64,000 nt of DNA from Myceligenerans salitolerans (GCF_017349295.1 NZ_JAFMPK010000020.1:1-64000); one strand, 5' to 3'; positions 1 through 10,971 are shown, counted from the stretch's first letter. The notes: generated from the sequence alone by a model not told the origin. Translations and numbers: made by a program.

Positions 1-62
1 ACCACTCGACATGGGACCGACCACACGGGGTCGCACCGTCCGCTCGGCGCGCTGTCTGCCGC

Positions 63-101
63 GGGCGCAGACGGCGGGCGCAGACGGCGGGCGCAGACCG
101 C
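63..101. repeat. Three tandem 13-bp units
   Basis: Three head-to-tail copies of GGGCGCAGACGGC lie here; the third has one change. They sit beyond the aceE terminator, outside any convincing gene. No further function is visible in the first 100 bases. Confidence 0.6.
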
Positions 102-130
102 GGGGGCGGCGCCACCAGGCGCCGCCCCCG
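101..130 (-). terminator. Hairpin terminator of aceE
   Basis: A perfect 13-bp GC stem (101-113 with 118-130) closes on a 4-base loop, ACCA. It starts 36 bases past the aceE stop codon on the minus strand, where an intrinsic terminator is expected. No U-tract follows, which is common in high-GC actinobacteria. Confidence 0.7.
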
Positions 131-165
131 CCGTCACCGGGCTCGGCCCGGCGTCATCCCGGAGC

Positions 166-2931
<2,766 letters not shown>

Positions 2932-2956
2932 CAGCAACCTCTCCCTTGCCGCTGAC

Positions 2957-3025
2957 GCTCCTCGGGCTCCGCTCCGGGCGAGTGCCTCGTTCCTCGGCTC
3001 TCGCCCTTCGCCGCGCTCTTCGTCA
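2957..3025. repeat. Dispersed intergenic element, diverged copy
   Basis: This stretch aligns over about 70 bp with the tandem element at 36865-37050, sharing GGCTCCGCT, GCCTCGT, CCTCGGC and a CTTCGTCA end with substitutions between. It occupies the leader or promoter region of aceE in the same orientation to the gene as the copies upstream of malF. It is not coding by any recognisable protein. Confidence 0.6.
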
Positions 3026-3517
3026 CGTCAGAGTCGTCGGCACGACCGGTTGGCCGTGCTTCTCTCGTCCTGCGCCACTCGGGGGCGATCGGCGTCGCGG
3101 TCAGCGACGCCCACCCGCGCACAGGTGGTCACAGCCATTCTGACCCCTCCCAGCGTGCGCTCACACCATAGGACGGTCAAGAAGCTCAGCGGGATGCGTG
3201 ATCTGCGTTACTTCGCGCCGACTTTTCGCGGAGGAGACCCGCAGGTGAGACCGAGTATCGCTTTACTGATACCAAGTACGGATTTGGCGGTCCGTGGACG
3301 ACGGCGGCCGTGGTGCGGCAGGCCCCACGGCCGCTGTCGCGGAGCCGGTACGGCCGGCGCGTGGACCGGCACGGCCTCGCCCCGGACCGACACAACGGTC
3401 CTGCATCACTGGCGCGCCCGTGCAGCGCGGCACGTCCGAGTGCACTACCTTTGCCACGAAGGACGCCTGGTCACCACGCGGCCCAGGATCGTGAGATGAA
3501 AGGAATGCAGAACCAAA
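3026..3517. other. Divergent intergenic region between aceE and DUF3052 gene
   Basis: About 490 bases with no gene I can support. It must hold the promoters of aceE (minus) and of the DUF3052-AhpE pair (plus). A small dyad GTATC/GATAC (3255-3259, 3268-3272) in relatively AT-rich sequence is a possible operator near the aceE promoter. TACCTT at 3446-3451 is a candidate -10 for the plus-strand pair. Neither promoter has a clear -35. Confidence 0.4.
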
Positions 3518-3925
3518 GTGAGCGCGGACACCCAGGGTGCGGACCGACTCGGATTCAAGGCCGACCAAGTGGTTCAGGAGTTCGGCTGGGGCGACGACGT
3601 CGATGACGACGTGCGCACCGAGATCGAGAAGATCACCGGCAACGAGCTCGAGGACGAGGACTACGGCGACGTCACCGACGGCGTGATCCTCTGGTGGCGA
3701 GATGGCGACGGAGACCTGACCGATGCCATGGTCGACGTCACCACGCTCCTCGACGACGGCGGTCTCATCTGGATCTTCACGCCGAAGGCAGGGCGCGACG
3801 GGCACACGACGCCCGGAGAGATCCAGGAGGCGGCCAACACCGCGGGCCTGCAGACGACGAACACCTTCGCGGTGGCCGAGGAGTGGTCGGCCACACGGCT
3901 CGCCTTCCGGGGCCGCGGGCACTGA
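3518..3925 (+). CDS. DUF3052 family protein
   Basis: A 135-aa acidic cytoplasmic protein of the actinobacterial DUF3052 family. Function is not established. The family signature is visible: an N-terminal LGFKADQVVQEFGWGDDVDD, a central ILWWRDGDGDLTDAMVD, and IWIFTPKAGRDGHTTPGEI leading to a C-terminal beta region. Start is GTG 3518 with AAGGAA about 15 bases upstream, a weak site. Its stop overlaps the ATG of the peroxiredoxin gene by one base (TGATG), so the two are translationally coupled. This pairing recurs in actinobacteria and suggests a link to peroxide metabolism, which is inference. Confidence 0.85.
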   Translation: MSADTQGADRLGFKADQVVQEFGWGDDVDDDVRTEIEKITGNELEDEDYGDVTDGVILWWRDGDGDLTDAMVDVTTLLDDGGLIWIFTPKAGRDGHTTPGEIQEAANTAGLQTTNTFAVAEEWSATRLAFRGRGH

Positions 3926-4413
3926 TGACCTCGCCCGAACCCGCCGTCGCCCCGGGACAGGCCGTGGGCGCCGGCGACCCGGCGCCCGACTTCACGCTTC
4001 CCGACACCCACGGCACCCCCGTGCACCTGGCCGATCTGCGCGGCCAGACCACGCTCGTCGTGTTCTACCCGTTCGCCTTCTCCGGCATCTGCACGAGTGA
4101 GCTGTGCGAGCTGCGGGACAACATCGAGGACTTCGAGACTGCCGGGGTGCGGCTCCTCGCGGTCTCCACGGACCCCGTGTTCACCCTGAAGGCGTGGCAG
4201 GAGACCGAAGGCTTCGGCTTCGACCTGCTGAGCGACTTCTGGCCGCACGGCGCGGTCGCGCGCTCGTTCGGGGTGTTCGACGAGGAGTCCGGCCACGCGC
4301 TGCGCGGTTCGTTCCTGATCGACACCGACGGGATCGTGCGCTGGAGCGTGGTCAGCCCGCGAGGACGCCGGCGCGATCTGGAGGGCTATCGCCAGGCGCT
4401 GGCGGAGATCTGA
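3925..4413 (+). CDS. ahpE: AhpE-type peroxiredoxin
   Basis: A 162-aa thiol peroxidase that reduces hydroperoxides in the cytoplasm. It has the thioredoxin-fold peroxiredoxin core with the active-site stretch FYPFAFSGICTSELCELRD. Cys56 fits the peroxidatic cysteine, and Cys61 is a possible second cysteine in the same helix. The stretch LLSDFWPHGAVARSFGVFDE and the C-terminal RGSFLIDTDGIVRW closely resemble mycobacterial AhpE, a one-cysteine enzyme recycled by mycoredoxin or mycothiol. The ATG overlaps the DUF3052 stop by one base. A 28-bp tandem duplication and a tRNA gene follow. Confidence 0.9.
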   Translation: MTSPEPAVAPGQAVGAGDPAPDFTLPDTHGTPVHLADLRGQTTLVVFYPFAFSGICTSELCELRDNIEDFETAGVRLLAVSTDPVFTLKAWQETEGFGFDLLSDFWPHGAVARSFGVFDEESGHALRGSFLIDTDGIVRWSVVSPRGRRRDLEGYRQALAEI

Positions 4414-4420
4414 CGGCGGC

Positions 4421-4476
4421 GTCGTGGGTGGACGGCGTGGCCGGGCGTGTCGTGGGTGGACGGCGTGGCCGGGCGT
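4421..4476. repeat. Perfect 28-bp tandem duplication
   Basis: Two identical 28-bp units (4421-4448, 4449-4476) lie between the ahpE stop and the tRNA-Val promoter. The unit contains GTGGGTGGACGGCGTGGCC and is not palindromic. It may be a recent replication-slippage duplication. Confidence 0.85.
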
Positions 4477-4485
4477 CAGGACAGG

Positions 4486-4491
4486 TATCCT
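4486..4491 (+). promoter_or_regulatory. -10 element of tRNA-Val
   Basis: TATCCT fits the TANNNT consensus and lies 16 bases before the mature tRNA 5' end. That gives a short 5' leader. No convincing -35 is seen because the upstream DNA is the 28-bp duplication. Confidence 0.5.
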
Positions 4492-4507
4492 GGGCTGCGC
4501 CGTTCCA

Positions 4508-4580
4508 GGGCCTGTAGCTCAGTTGGTAGAGCACTACGTTTACACCGTACTGGTCGGGGGTTCGAGTCCCTCCGGGCCCA
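4508..4580 (+). tRNA. tRNA-Val (anticodon UAC)
   Basis: A 73-base cloverleaf. The acceptor stem GGGCCTG pairs with CGGGCCC, including one G-U pair. The D arm GCTC/GAGC, T stem GGGGG/CCCTC and T loop TTCGAGT are all present. The anticodon loop is TTTACAC, giving TAC, which reads GUA. The first pair of the anticodon stem (C27-C43) is mismatched. The discriminator is A and no CCA is encoded. Confidence 0.93.
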
Positions 4581-4586
4581 CTTTGT

Positions 4587-4625
4587 GATGACGCGGGACA
4601 CCGTTCAGCGATGTTCCGCGTCATC
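4587..4625. terminator. Bidirectional hairpin between tRNA-Val and GNAT gene
   Basis: A 14-bp stem (4587-4600 with 4612-4625, one G-U pair) has an 11-base loop. It directly follows the tRNA and also lies just past the stop of the convergent acetyltransferase gene, so it can serve both. Confidence 0.75.
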
Positions 4626-4632
4626 GTTCGCG

Positions 4633-5169
4633 TCACAGGAGCAACTGGTACAGCACATGGTCCTGCCACTCGCCGGCGATCCGCATGTATCGCGGGGCGT
4701 AGCCGAACCGCTGGAATCCTGCCCGCGTCAGCACCGTCTGCGACGCCGCGTTGTGCGGCAGCGTGCCGGCCTGCAGTCGGTGCAGGCGCAGCCCGGCCCG
4801 CGCGTGCTCCACAACCGACACCACGGCCCGCGTCATGAGCCCGCGTCCGGCGAGTTCCGCGTCGATCCAGTAGCCGAGGTGTCCGTTCTGGAACGCGCCA
4901 CGCACGATGTCGGAGAGGTTGAGCCGGCCCACGACGTCGTCGCCGGCCGCGAGCACCAGGAACAGGCCGCGCCCACCGGCCGCCTGCTCCAGCTGGAGGT
5001 CGACGACGCGCTTCTGCGCCGCCTCGGTGAAGAAGTCGTCCGGCCGCGCCGGCTCCCACTGCTCCAGGTGCGCGCGGTTGCGCCGGTAGGCGTCGGCGAG
5101 CGGCCCGGCGTCGTCGATGGTGACGTCGCGCAGGACGACGTCGTCGGACAGGGATACGGCGAACGGCAT
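4633..5169 (-). CDS. GNAT acetyltransferase, RimJ/RimL-like
   Basis: A 178-aa acetyl-CoA-dependent N-acetyltransferase. The order of elements fits the RimJ/RimL branch: LRDVTIDDAGPLADAYRRNRAHLEQWEP, then GHLGYWIDAELAGRGLMTRAV with the Q/RxxGxG/A-like pyrophosphate loop (AGRGLM), then the closing LPHNAASQTVLTRAGFQRFG. The family acetylates protein N-termini or small amines; the substrate here is unknown. The ATG at 5169 is preferred over an upstream in-frame start because TAGGAT lies 7 bases before it, giving a leaderless transcript. It converges on tRNA-Val. Confidence 0.85.
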   Translation of the reverse strand: MPFAVSLSDDVVLRDVTIDDAGPLADAYRRNRAHLEQWEPARPDDFFTEAAQKRVVDLQLEQAAGGRGLFLVLAAGDDVVGRLNLSDIVRGAFQNGHLGYWIDAELAGRGLMTRAVVSVVEHARAGLRLHRLQAGTLPHNAASQTVLTRAGFQRFGYAPRYMRIAGEWQDHVLYQLLL

Positions 5170-5176
5170 GCGACCG

Positions 5177-5182
5177 ATCCTA
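5177..5182 (-). promoter_or_regulatory. -10 element, leaderless GNAT gene
   Basis: On the minus strand TAGGAT is followed by 7 bases and then the ATG at 5169. This matches the spacing seen at dnaG, dusB and other genes in the window. No Shine-Dalgarno sequence is present. Confidence 0.6.
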
Positions 5183-5230
5183 GAGAACCACCCCGAAGCC
5201 GCTCGGGCGCCGCGCGCGCAAGTATATTTT

Positions 5231-5277
5231 CGGGTGAAATAACGCACTGAGCAGGACTTCACCCGCTACTTCACCCC
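5231..5277. promoter_or_regulatory. Inverted repeat upstream of secreted propeller protein
   Basis: CGGGTGAA (5231-5238) and TTCACCCG (5258-5265) form a perfect 8-bp inverted repeat, with a third half-site TTCACCCC at 5270-5277. It lies in a locally AT-richer patch about 100-150 bases before the start at 5378. It could be an operator for that gene or for the divergent acetyltransferase. Confidence 0.45.
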
Positions 5278-5377
5278 GTACCGGCTAGTACCACGCTGTG
5301 GCCGGTCGTAGCCTCGGAGGCATCACGTCCGGGCACGGTCCTGCCCGGTACGGCCCTTCGAAGGCGGAGTACGAAGC

Positions 5378-8300
5378 ATGCGCGTTCCCGGCACCGAATC
5401 CCTTGTTCTCCGGCCGCGCCGCCGCCCGGCGGCCGGCGTGGCCGCGGTCGCGGTCGTCGCGGTCCTCTCAGGCGGCCTCGCGGCCGCTCCGGCGCTGGCC
5501 GCACCGGGAGCCCGCGACGTCCTGGTGACCACTCCGGCTGCCGGCGACGTCGCCACGACGGCGCTCTCCGCGGCCTCGTCCGCCGAACTGCCGGCGACCG
5601 TGAGCAGTGATCCGCTCCCGACCACCCAGATCGACGGCGTGGCCTGGACCCAGGTGGTGGTCGGCGACACCGTGTACGTGGGCGGGAGCTTCAGCTCGGC
5701 GCGCCCTGCCGGTGCAGCGCCGGGCACGGACGAGGTGCCGCGAGGCAACCTCCTCGCCTACGACCTTGCCACGGGAGAGCTCGACACGAGCTGGTCCCCG
5801 ATGGTGAACGGTGAGGTCAAGGGGCTGGCGGTGTCGCCCGACGAAAGCGTGCTCTACGTCGTCGGGTCCTTCACGTCGGTGGACGGCGTCACGCGGTACC
5901 GTTCGGCCGCGTTCGACACGTCCACCGGCGCGCTCACCTCGTTCCGGCCCGCGGTGAACGGCCCGGTGTACGCGGTGGCGACCTCCGGTGACGACGTCTT
6001 CCTCGGTGGTTCGTTCTCCAGCGTGAACAACACGGCCCGCTCACGGGTGGCCGCGGTGGACGCCGCGACGGGAGCGACGACGCGCGCGTTCGAGGCGGCG
6101 GTCGGCAACCGTTCGGTGCAGGCGATGACCGCGGCGCCCGACGGCGGCTCCGTGGTGATCAGCGGCAACTTCACCGCGGTGGACGGGTCCTCGGATCCCG
6201 GTTACGGCCTGGCGCGGCTGGACGCCGCCACGGGCGACCTGCTGCCGCTCCCGGTCAACGACGAGGTCCGCAACGCCGGCGACAAGGCGGCGATCCTGGC
6301 TCTGTCCTCGGACGAGAACTACTTCTACGGCACCGGCTACCACTACGGTGGCGGCGGGAACGTGGAGGGTTCCTTCGCCGCGTCCTGGGAGACGGGCGAG
6401 CTGGTCTGGATCGAGGACTGCCACGGCGACACCTACTCCATCGTTCCGTTCCGGGGCGCCGCCTACCAGGCCAGCCACAAGCACTACTGCGGCAACAGCG
6501 GCGGGTTCCCCGAAACGAGCCCCCGCTCCTACTACCATGGAACCGCCGTCACGCTGACGGTCGAGGGTACGAACACGGCGGACATCTTCGGCTACCCCGA
6601 CCATCCGGGAACGCCGCGGCCCGAGTTCCTCAACTGGTACCCCGACTTCTCGATCGGCACGTACACCGGGCAGGAGCAGGGCCCCTGGCACGTGACCGCG
6701 AGCGGTGACTACGTGGTGTTCGGCGGCGAGTTCCTCCGCGTCAACAACAGGCCGCAGCAGGGTCTCGTCCGGTTCGCGGTGCGGGACGTGGCTCCCAACG
6801 CCGACGGTCCGCGCCTCGGCGGCGCGTCGTTCGCGCTGAGCGCCTCGTCGCCCGCGAGCGGCGTCGTCCGGCTGACCTGGCCGCAGAACCACGACCGGGA
6901 CGACAAGACCCTCACGTACTCCGTGTACCGCGACACGTCGTCGGCCCCCGCGGTCGCCGAGGTCGAGGCGACCGCGAGCTTCTGGGAGACGGAGACCCTG
7001 ACCGCTCTCGACGTGGGCGCCACGCCGGGATCGACGCACCGCTACGCGGTGGTGGCACGCGACCCGTGGGGCAACGCCGCCTGGTCCGACTGGGTGGACG
7101 TCACCGTGACGGACGGCGAGCCGCTCGGCACCTACGCCCAGGACGTCCTGCTCGACGGCGCCAGCCACTACTGGCGGATGGGCGGCACCTCGGGCCCGGT
7201 CACCGACCTCGCCGGCGCGTACGACCTGACCGCCGGGACCGATGTCGCGTTCGGTACCTCGGGAGCGCTCGCCACCAGTTCCGACACCGCCGTCACCACC
7301 GACGGCACGATCGACTCCCGCACCTGGACCACCGGCACGGCGCGACCCGCACCGCAGACGTTCAGCGTCGAGACGTGGTTCCGCACCACGACGCCGGGCG
7401 GCAAGCTCATCGGCTACGGCGACCGCGGGAGCCGTTCGACGTCGAGCAGCTACGACCGGCACCTGTACCTCGACGGAACCGGCAGGCTCGTCCTCGGCGC
7501 CTACCCCGGCGCCCTGCGCACCGTCACGTCGTCCGCGCCGGTGACGGACGGCGCCTGGCACCACGCCGTCGGCACGCTCGGAGCCGACGGGATGCGCCTC
7601 TACCTCGACGGCGAGCTCGTGGCCACCGACACGAGCACCACCGGCGCGCAGACGTACAACGGCTTCTGGCGCGTCGGCGGGGACAACCTCGACGGCTGGT
7701 CGCCCTCCTCCCCGAACCGCAACTTCACCGGGGACATCGACGAGGTCGCCGTCTACGAGCACGTGCTCACGCCCGAGCAGATCGCGCGGCACCATGTCGT
7801 GGGCCTGACCGGTGAGGGCCCGAACCAGGCGCCCACCGCGGACGCCGAGCTCGGCATGTCGGACCTGACCCTCACCGCGGACGCGAGCGCGAGCACCGAC
7901 CCGGACGGCGAGATCGCGTCCTACGCCTGGGATCTCGGCGACGGGGACACCGCCACCGGGCCGACGGTCGAGCACACGTACGCCGCGGCGGGCACCTACG
8001 AGGTGACGCTGACGGTCACCGACGACGACGGCGCCACCGACACCTACACCGAGGACGTCACCGCGACCGACCCGCCGCCGCCGGACCCGGCACTCGCGCG
8101 CGACGCGTTCGCCCGCACGGTGGCCGGCGGCTGGGGTACGGCCGACACCGGCGGCGCGTGGACCACCGGGGGCTCGGCCTCCCGGTTCTCCGTCGACGAC
8201 GGGGCCGGAAGGCTGGAGATGGCCGGCGGCCTGACCCTGTCCGCGCAGCTCGGGGACGTGTCCGACACGGCCACGGACGTCACCGTGCGTGCGTGGGCCG

Positions 8301-8701
8301 ACGACGTGCCGTCGGGCAACAGCTACCTGACGGTGCAGGGTCGACGTGTCGGCGGCGACCACCTGGGCGGGCGGCTCAAGCTGTTCCCGGACGGACGCGT
8401 CGAGGTGCACACGGTCCGGAACGGGACGCCGCTGGCGGGCGGGACCGTGACCGGGCTGACGTTCGCCGCGGGTGATCCGCTGCTCGTGCGGGTCCAGGTG
8501 ACCGGGACGTCCCCCGCGACGATCCGCACGCGCGTCTGGGCCGAGGGCACCGCCGAACCGACGACGTGGCAGGCCGTGTCCACCGACGGCACCGCTTCCC
8601 TGCAGACCGCGGGCTCCGTGGGCCTCATGCTCTACACGGGCGGCTCGGCGGCGTCCTCCTGGGCGTTCGACGACCTGGTCGTCCTGGAGGCGCAGGACTG
8701 A
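5378..8701 (+). CDS. Large secreted beta-propeller / FN3 / LamG / PKD protein
   Basis: A 1107-aa exported protein with a long Sec-type signal: basic N-terminus RPRRRPAAG, then a hydrophobic stretch, then an APALAAPGA cleavage region near residue 43. Residues about 60-470 hold repeated beta-propeller blades with G-x-F-S-x-V-N/D motifs (VYVGGSFSSA, VYVVGSFTSVDG, VFLGGSFSSVNN, VVFGGEFLRVNN). An FN3-like domain covers about 487-577, a LamG/concanavalin-like domain about 596-807, and a PKD domain (YAWDLGDGDTATGPTVEHTY) about 814-899. A beta-rich C-terminal domain ends at 1107. No LPxTG anchor, GW repeats or catalytic motif is visible, so it is probably released or loosely wall-bound. A role in carbohydrate or surface binding is inference. 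The start has AAGGCGGAG upstream. Confidence 0.85.
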   Translation: MRVPGTESLVLRPRRRPAAGVAAVAVVAVLSGGLAAAPALAAPGARDVLVTTPAAGDVATTALSAASSAELPATVSSDPLPTTQIDGVAWTQVVVGDTVYVGGSFSSARPAGAAPGTDEVPRGNLLAYDLATGELDTSWSPMVNGEVKGLAVSPDESVLYVVGSFTSVDGVTRYRSAAFDTSTGALTSFRPAVNGPVYAVATSGDDVFLGGSFSSVNNTARSRVAAVDAATGATTRAFEAAVGNRSVQAMTAAPDGGSVVISGNFTAVDGSSDPGYGLARLDAATGDLLPLPVNDEVRNAGDKAAILALSSDENYFYGTGYHYGGGGNVEGSFAASWETGELVWIEDCHGDTYSIVPFRGAAYQASHKHYCGNSGGFPETSPRSYYHGTAVTLTVEGTNTADIFGYPDHPGTPRPEFLNWYPDFSIGTYTGQEQGPWHVTASGDYVVFGGEFLRVNNRPQQGLVRFAVRDVAPNADGPRLGGASFALSASSPASGVVRLTWPQNHDRDDKTLTYSVYRDTSSAPAVAEVEATASFWETETLTALDVGATPGSTHRYAVVARDPWGNAAWSDWVDVTVTDGEPLGTYAQDVLLDGASHYWRMGGTSGPVTDLAGAYDLTAGTDVAFGTSGALATSSDTAVTTDGTIDSRTWTTGTARPAPQTFSVETWFRTTTPGGKLIGYGDRGSRSTSSSYDRHLYLDGTGRLVLGAYPGALRTVTSSAPVTDGAWHHAVGTLGADGMRLYLDGELVATDTSTTGAQTYNGFWRVGGDNLDGWSPSSPNRNFTGDIDEVAVYEHVLTPEQIARHHVVGLTGEGPNQAPTADAELGMSDLTLTADASASTDPDGEIASYAWDLGDGDTATGPTVEHTYAAAGTYEVTLTVTDDDGATDTYTEDVTATDPPPPDPALARDAFARTVAGGWGTADTGGAWTTGGSASRFSVDDGAGRLEMAGGLTLSAQLGDVSDTATDVTVRAWADDVPSGNSYLTVQGRRVGGDHLGGRLKLFPDGRVEVHTVRNGTPLAGGTVTGLTFAAGDPLLVRVQVTGTSPATIRTRVWAEGTAEPTTWQAVSTDGTASLQTAGSVGLMLYTGGSAASSWAFDDLVVLEAQD

Positions 8702-8784
8702 CCGCATCGGCGGGCGGCACGCGGCCGGAACCGCAGGCTACGGCTCCGCAAGCGCTCCCATACCCACGGAGCGCGGCGGGGCGG

Positions 8785-9486
8785 TCAGGTACCGGCCGCG
8801 CGCCGTTCGCTCGCGGCGATCTCCTTCGCCAGTTCCGCCTTGAGCTTCGCCACGGCGGACCGGTCCGGATGCATGTCCAGTGCCCGCAGGTGCTGCTTCG
8901 CCTCGAACGGCCGGTCCGCCTCGAGCGCGGCACGCACCAGGTGCTGCCCCACCTCGGGCGTGTGTTCCCGGACCCGCCAGTGCCCCACGCCGAGCCCGAG
9001 CGCCTCCACCGGCATGCCGGCCGCACGCAGGATCGACAGGCTCTCGGCCAGCGCCCGGCCCTCCGGGTCACGCTCGGTCGCGGTCGTGAAGCGCCGCACG
9101 GCGCCCTCCGGGTCCTCGGCGAGCGACAGCCGCCCCAGCTCCAGCAGTGGGTACCATCCGCGCGGGTTCCCGCCGATCTCCTCGGCGAGTGACCAGACCG
9201 CGAGATCGGCGGCCTGGCTGCGCATCTCGGCGGCGGTCGGCTCGTCCTCGGTGTCGCGCAGCGGGTCGAGCTCGCCGTGCCCCTCAGCAGCATGTCCCCG
9301 GACGATCTCCGCGAGTGCGGTGAACGCCTCGATGTTGTTGGGGTCGTCGGCGAGCTGGGCTCGCAGCGCGTCCTCGTGGATGGTGTCTCCTCGACGTGGG
9401 GCCGACGGCGAAGGATGGCGGGCGCCGATACTGGATGCAGAGGTAGGCCGATGGATGAGGCTGCGGAGCCGGTGCATCAGGGCCAT
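8785..9486 (-). CDS. Tetratricopeptide-like protein of unknown function
   Basis: A 233-aa soluble protein. After a basic N-terminal stretch it becomes an alpha-helical repeat protein: RAQLADDPNNIEAFTALAEIV, WYPLLELGRLSLAEDPEGAVRRF, and LVRAALEADRPFEAKQHLRAL have the spacing of TPR helices. No enzyme motif or membrane segment is present. TPR proteins mediate protein-protein contacts; the partner is unknown. The ATG at 9486 is chosen because TAGGGT ends 7 bases upstream on the minus strand, so the mRNA is probably leaderless. A second ATG at 9477 is possible. It is divergent from fasR. Confidence 0.7.
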   Translation of the reverse strand: MALMHRLRSLIHRPTSASSIGARHPSPSAPRRGDTIHEDALRAQLADDPNNIEAFTALAEIVRGHAAEGHGELDPLRDTEDEPTAAEMRSQAADLAVWSLAEEIGGNPRGWYPLLELGRLSLAEDPEGAVRRFTTATERDPEGRALAESLSILRAAGMPVEALGLGVGHWRVREHTPEVGQHLVRAALEADRPFEAKQHLRALDMHPDRSAVAKLKAELAKEIAASERRAAGT

Positions 9487-9493
9487 ACCCTCG

Positions 9494-9499
9494 ACCCTA
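9494..9499 (-). promoter_or_regulatory. -10 element, leaderless TPR-like gene
   Basis: TAGGGT on the minus strand stands 7 bases before the ATG at 9486. The spacing equals that of other inferred leaderless genes here. Confidence 0.5.
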
Positions 9500-9598
9500 C
9501 AGGGGACGGTGCGCCGTGGCCGCTGAAACGGTGGTGCTCCGTGCCGCTGTGGCGCGCGAGCGATTAGTCCGTTTGTGGACTCCGTACAATCCGGCCCG

Positions 9599-9604
9599 TA
9601 TTCT
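9599..9604 (+). promoter_or_regulatory. -10 element, leaderless fasR
   Basis: TATTCT is followed by 6 bases and then GTG 9611. A second TANNNT, TACAAT at 9585-9590, lies upstream and could be an alternative -10. No Shine-Dalgarno sequence precedes the GTG. Confidence 0.5.
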
Positions 9605-9610
9605 CGCTCC

Positions 9611-10864
9611 GTGCCTGCTTCGCCCAAGACCGCCCCATCGACCGGCCCCGCGCCCCGACGCAGGACGGGTCCGGCGCCCAGCCGCACGGCCGCGGCGGCG
9701 CCCGCCCGGGACACCGGGACCACCGACGGGCAGAACCTGCAGCGGGTGCGGGACGCGAGCGGCAAGCTGACCTCCGCGACCCTGCGCCGTCTGGACGAGC
9801 ACCTGTCGTGGTACCGCGACCTGCCCGCGGAGGACCGGTCCTATGTGGGCCTCGTCGCGCAGGCCGGGGTCAACGCGTTCATCACCTGGTTCGCCGACCC
9901 GCATCGCCCGCCGCACGGCGTGGACAAGATGTTTTCCGCCGCCCCACCGGAGCTGACGCGCACCATCTCCTTGCAGCAGACGCTGCAGCTCGTGCGCTGC
10001 GGCGTCGACGTGGTGGAGGAGATGTCGGACCAGATCGCCGTGCCGGGGGGCGAGCGGGAACTGCGCGAGGCCGTGCTGCGGTACTCCCGGGAGGTCGCGT
10101 TCTCGGCGGCGGAGATCTACGCCCGGGCCGCCGAGGTGCGCGGAGCGTGGGACGCCCGCCTGGAGGCACTGGTCGTGGACGCACTCGTGCGCGGCGACGG
10201 CAACGACGCGCTGCGCAGCCGCATGTCGGCCCTCGGCTGGAGCGGGAAGGGGGGCACGCTCGTCGTCGTGGGCACCACGAATCCCGGCCTCGACGAGGTG
10301 CGCGCCGCCGAACTGCGTCGCGCGGCGCGGCGCAGCGCGGGAGACGCCCTGGTGGGGATCCACGGCGATCGCCTCGTGCTGGTGCTCGGCGGCGAGGGCG
10401 ACCTGGTGGAGGCCGCCACGGGCCTGCTCGGCCGGTTCGGCCCGGGACCGGTGGTGATCGGGTCCGCGGTGTCCGGGCTGGACGACGCCGCACGCTCCGC
10501 ACGATCGGCCCTGGCCGGCATGGCGGCCGCACCGGCGTGGCCGCAGGCGCCCCGCCCGGTCATGGCCGACGACCTGCTGCCCGAACGCGTGCTGACCGGC
10601 GACGCCTCGGCCCGGCGCACGCTCGTGACACAGGCGTACACGCCGCTGGCCGAGGCCGGCGGCTCGGTGCTGGAGACGCTGTCGGCGTACCTGGGGACCG
10701 GGCGGTCCCTGGAGGCGGCGGCCCGGCGGCTGTACGTGCATCCCAACACGGTGCGCTACCGGCTGCGCAAGGTCTCGGAGATCACCGGCTGGGACCCGCT
10801 CGACGCGCGCGAGTCGTTCGTGCTGCAGGTGGCGCTCGCGCTCGGCCAGCTCGGCGAACGGTGA
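9611..10864 (+). CDS. fasR: FasR-type PucR-family regulator of fatty-acid synthesis
   Basis: A 417-aa transcription factor. The C-terminal PucR-type helix-turn-helix is clear: an acidic/glycine lead into GRSLEAAARRLYVHPNTV, then RYRLRKVSEITGWDP, with a GGDEF-like/CdaR central region before it. The N-terminal 60 residues are Ala/Pro-rich and disordered. Its position directly before fabD-fabH-acpP-fabF is that of Streptomyces FasR, which activates the fabDHPF operon; orthology is inferred from domain type plus position. GTG 9611 is preferred over the GTG at 9575 because a TATTCT -10 ends 6 bases before it. The start and promoter region is shared with the divergent TPR-like gene. Confidence 0.85.
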   Translation: MPASPKTAPSTGPAPRRRTGPAPSRTAAAAPARDTGTTDGQNLQRVRDASGKLTSATLRRLDEHLSWYRDLPAEDRSYVGLVAQAGVNAFITWFADPHRPPHGVDKMFSAAPPELTRTISLQQTLQLVRCGVDVVEEMSDQIAVPGGERELREAVLRYSREVAFSAAEIYARAAEVRGAWDARLEALVVDALVRGDGNDALRSRMSALGWSGKGGTLVVVGTTNPGLDEVRAAELRRAARRSAGDALVGIHGDRLVLVLGGEGDLVEAATGLLGRFGPGPVVIGSAVSGLDDAARSARSALAGMAAAPAWPQAPRPVMADDLLPERVLTGDASARRTLVTQAYTPLAEAGGSVLETLSAYLGTGRSLEAAARRLYVHPNTVRYRLRKVSEITGWDPLDARESFVLQVALALGQLGER

Positions 10865-10904
10865 AGCCTTCACGGGAGCCCCGAATCTTGTAGAGATCCC
10901 ACAA
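10861..10904. promoter_or_regulatory. Dyads upstream of fabD
   Basis: Two inverted repeats lie between fasR and fabD. GTGAAGCCTTCAC (10861-10873) overlaps the fasR stop codon. TTGT/ACAA flank 9 bases at 10888-10904. Further on, TTGACA at 10945-10950 resembles a -35, but the matching -10 is not convincing. FasR is expected to bind in this 107-base gap; the exact site is unknown. Confidence 0.4.
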
Positions 10905-10971
10905 CCGCCCTCGACAACCTTGGTACGCGTCGCGACGTCCCGGGTTGACATTGCGTTGGCAGAGTGGACGA

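Noticed and set aside
2932-2937. TTG start for aceE at 2937
   Set aside because: It would leave no space after GGGAGAGG and adds residues not typical of AceE; GTG 2931 fits the ribosome site and the family N-terminus.
6041-8707. 888-codon open frame opposite the secreted propeller protein
   Set aside because: Same reason: antisense shadow of a gene with clear domains, low-complexity Arg/Gly/Val composition and no start signals.
10945-10950. TTGACA as a firm fabD -35
   Set aside because: A matching -10 at 16-18 bases would fall inside the fabD start region, and no TANNNT is there.
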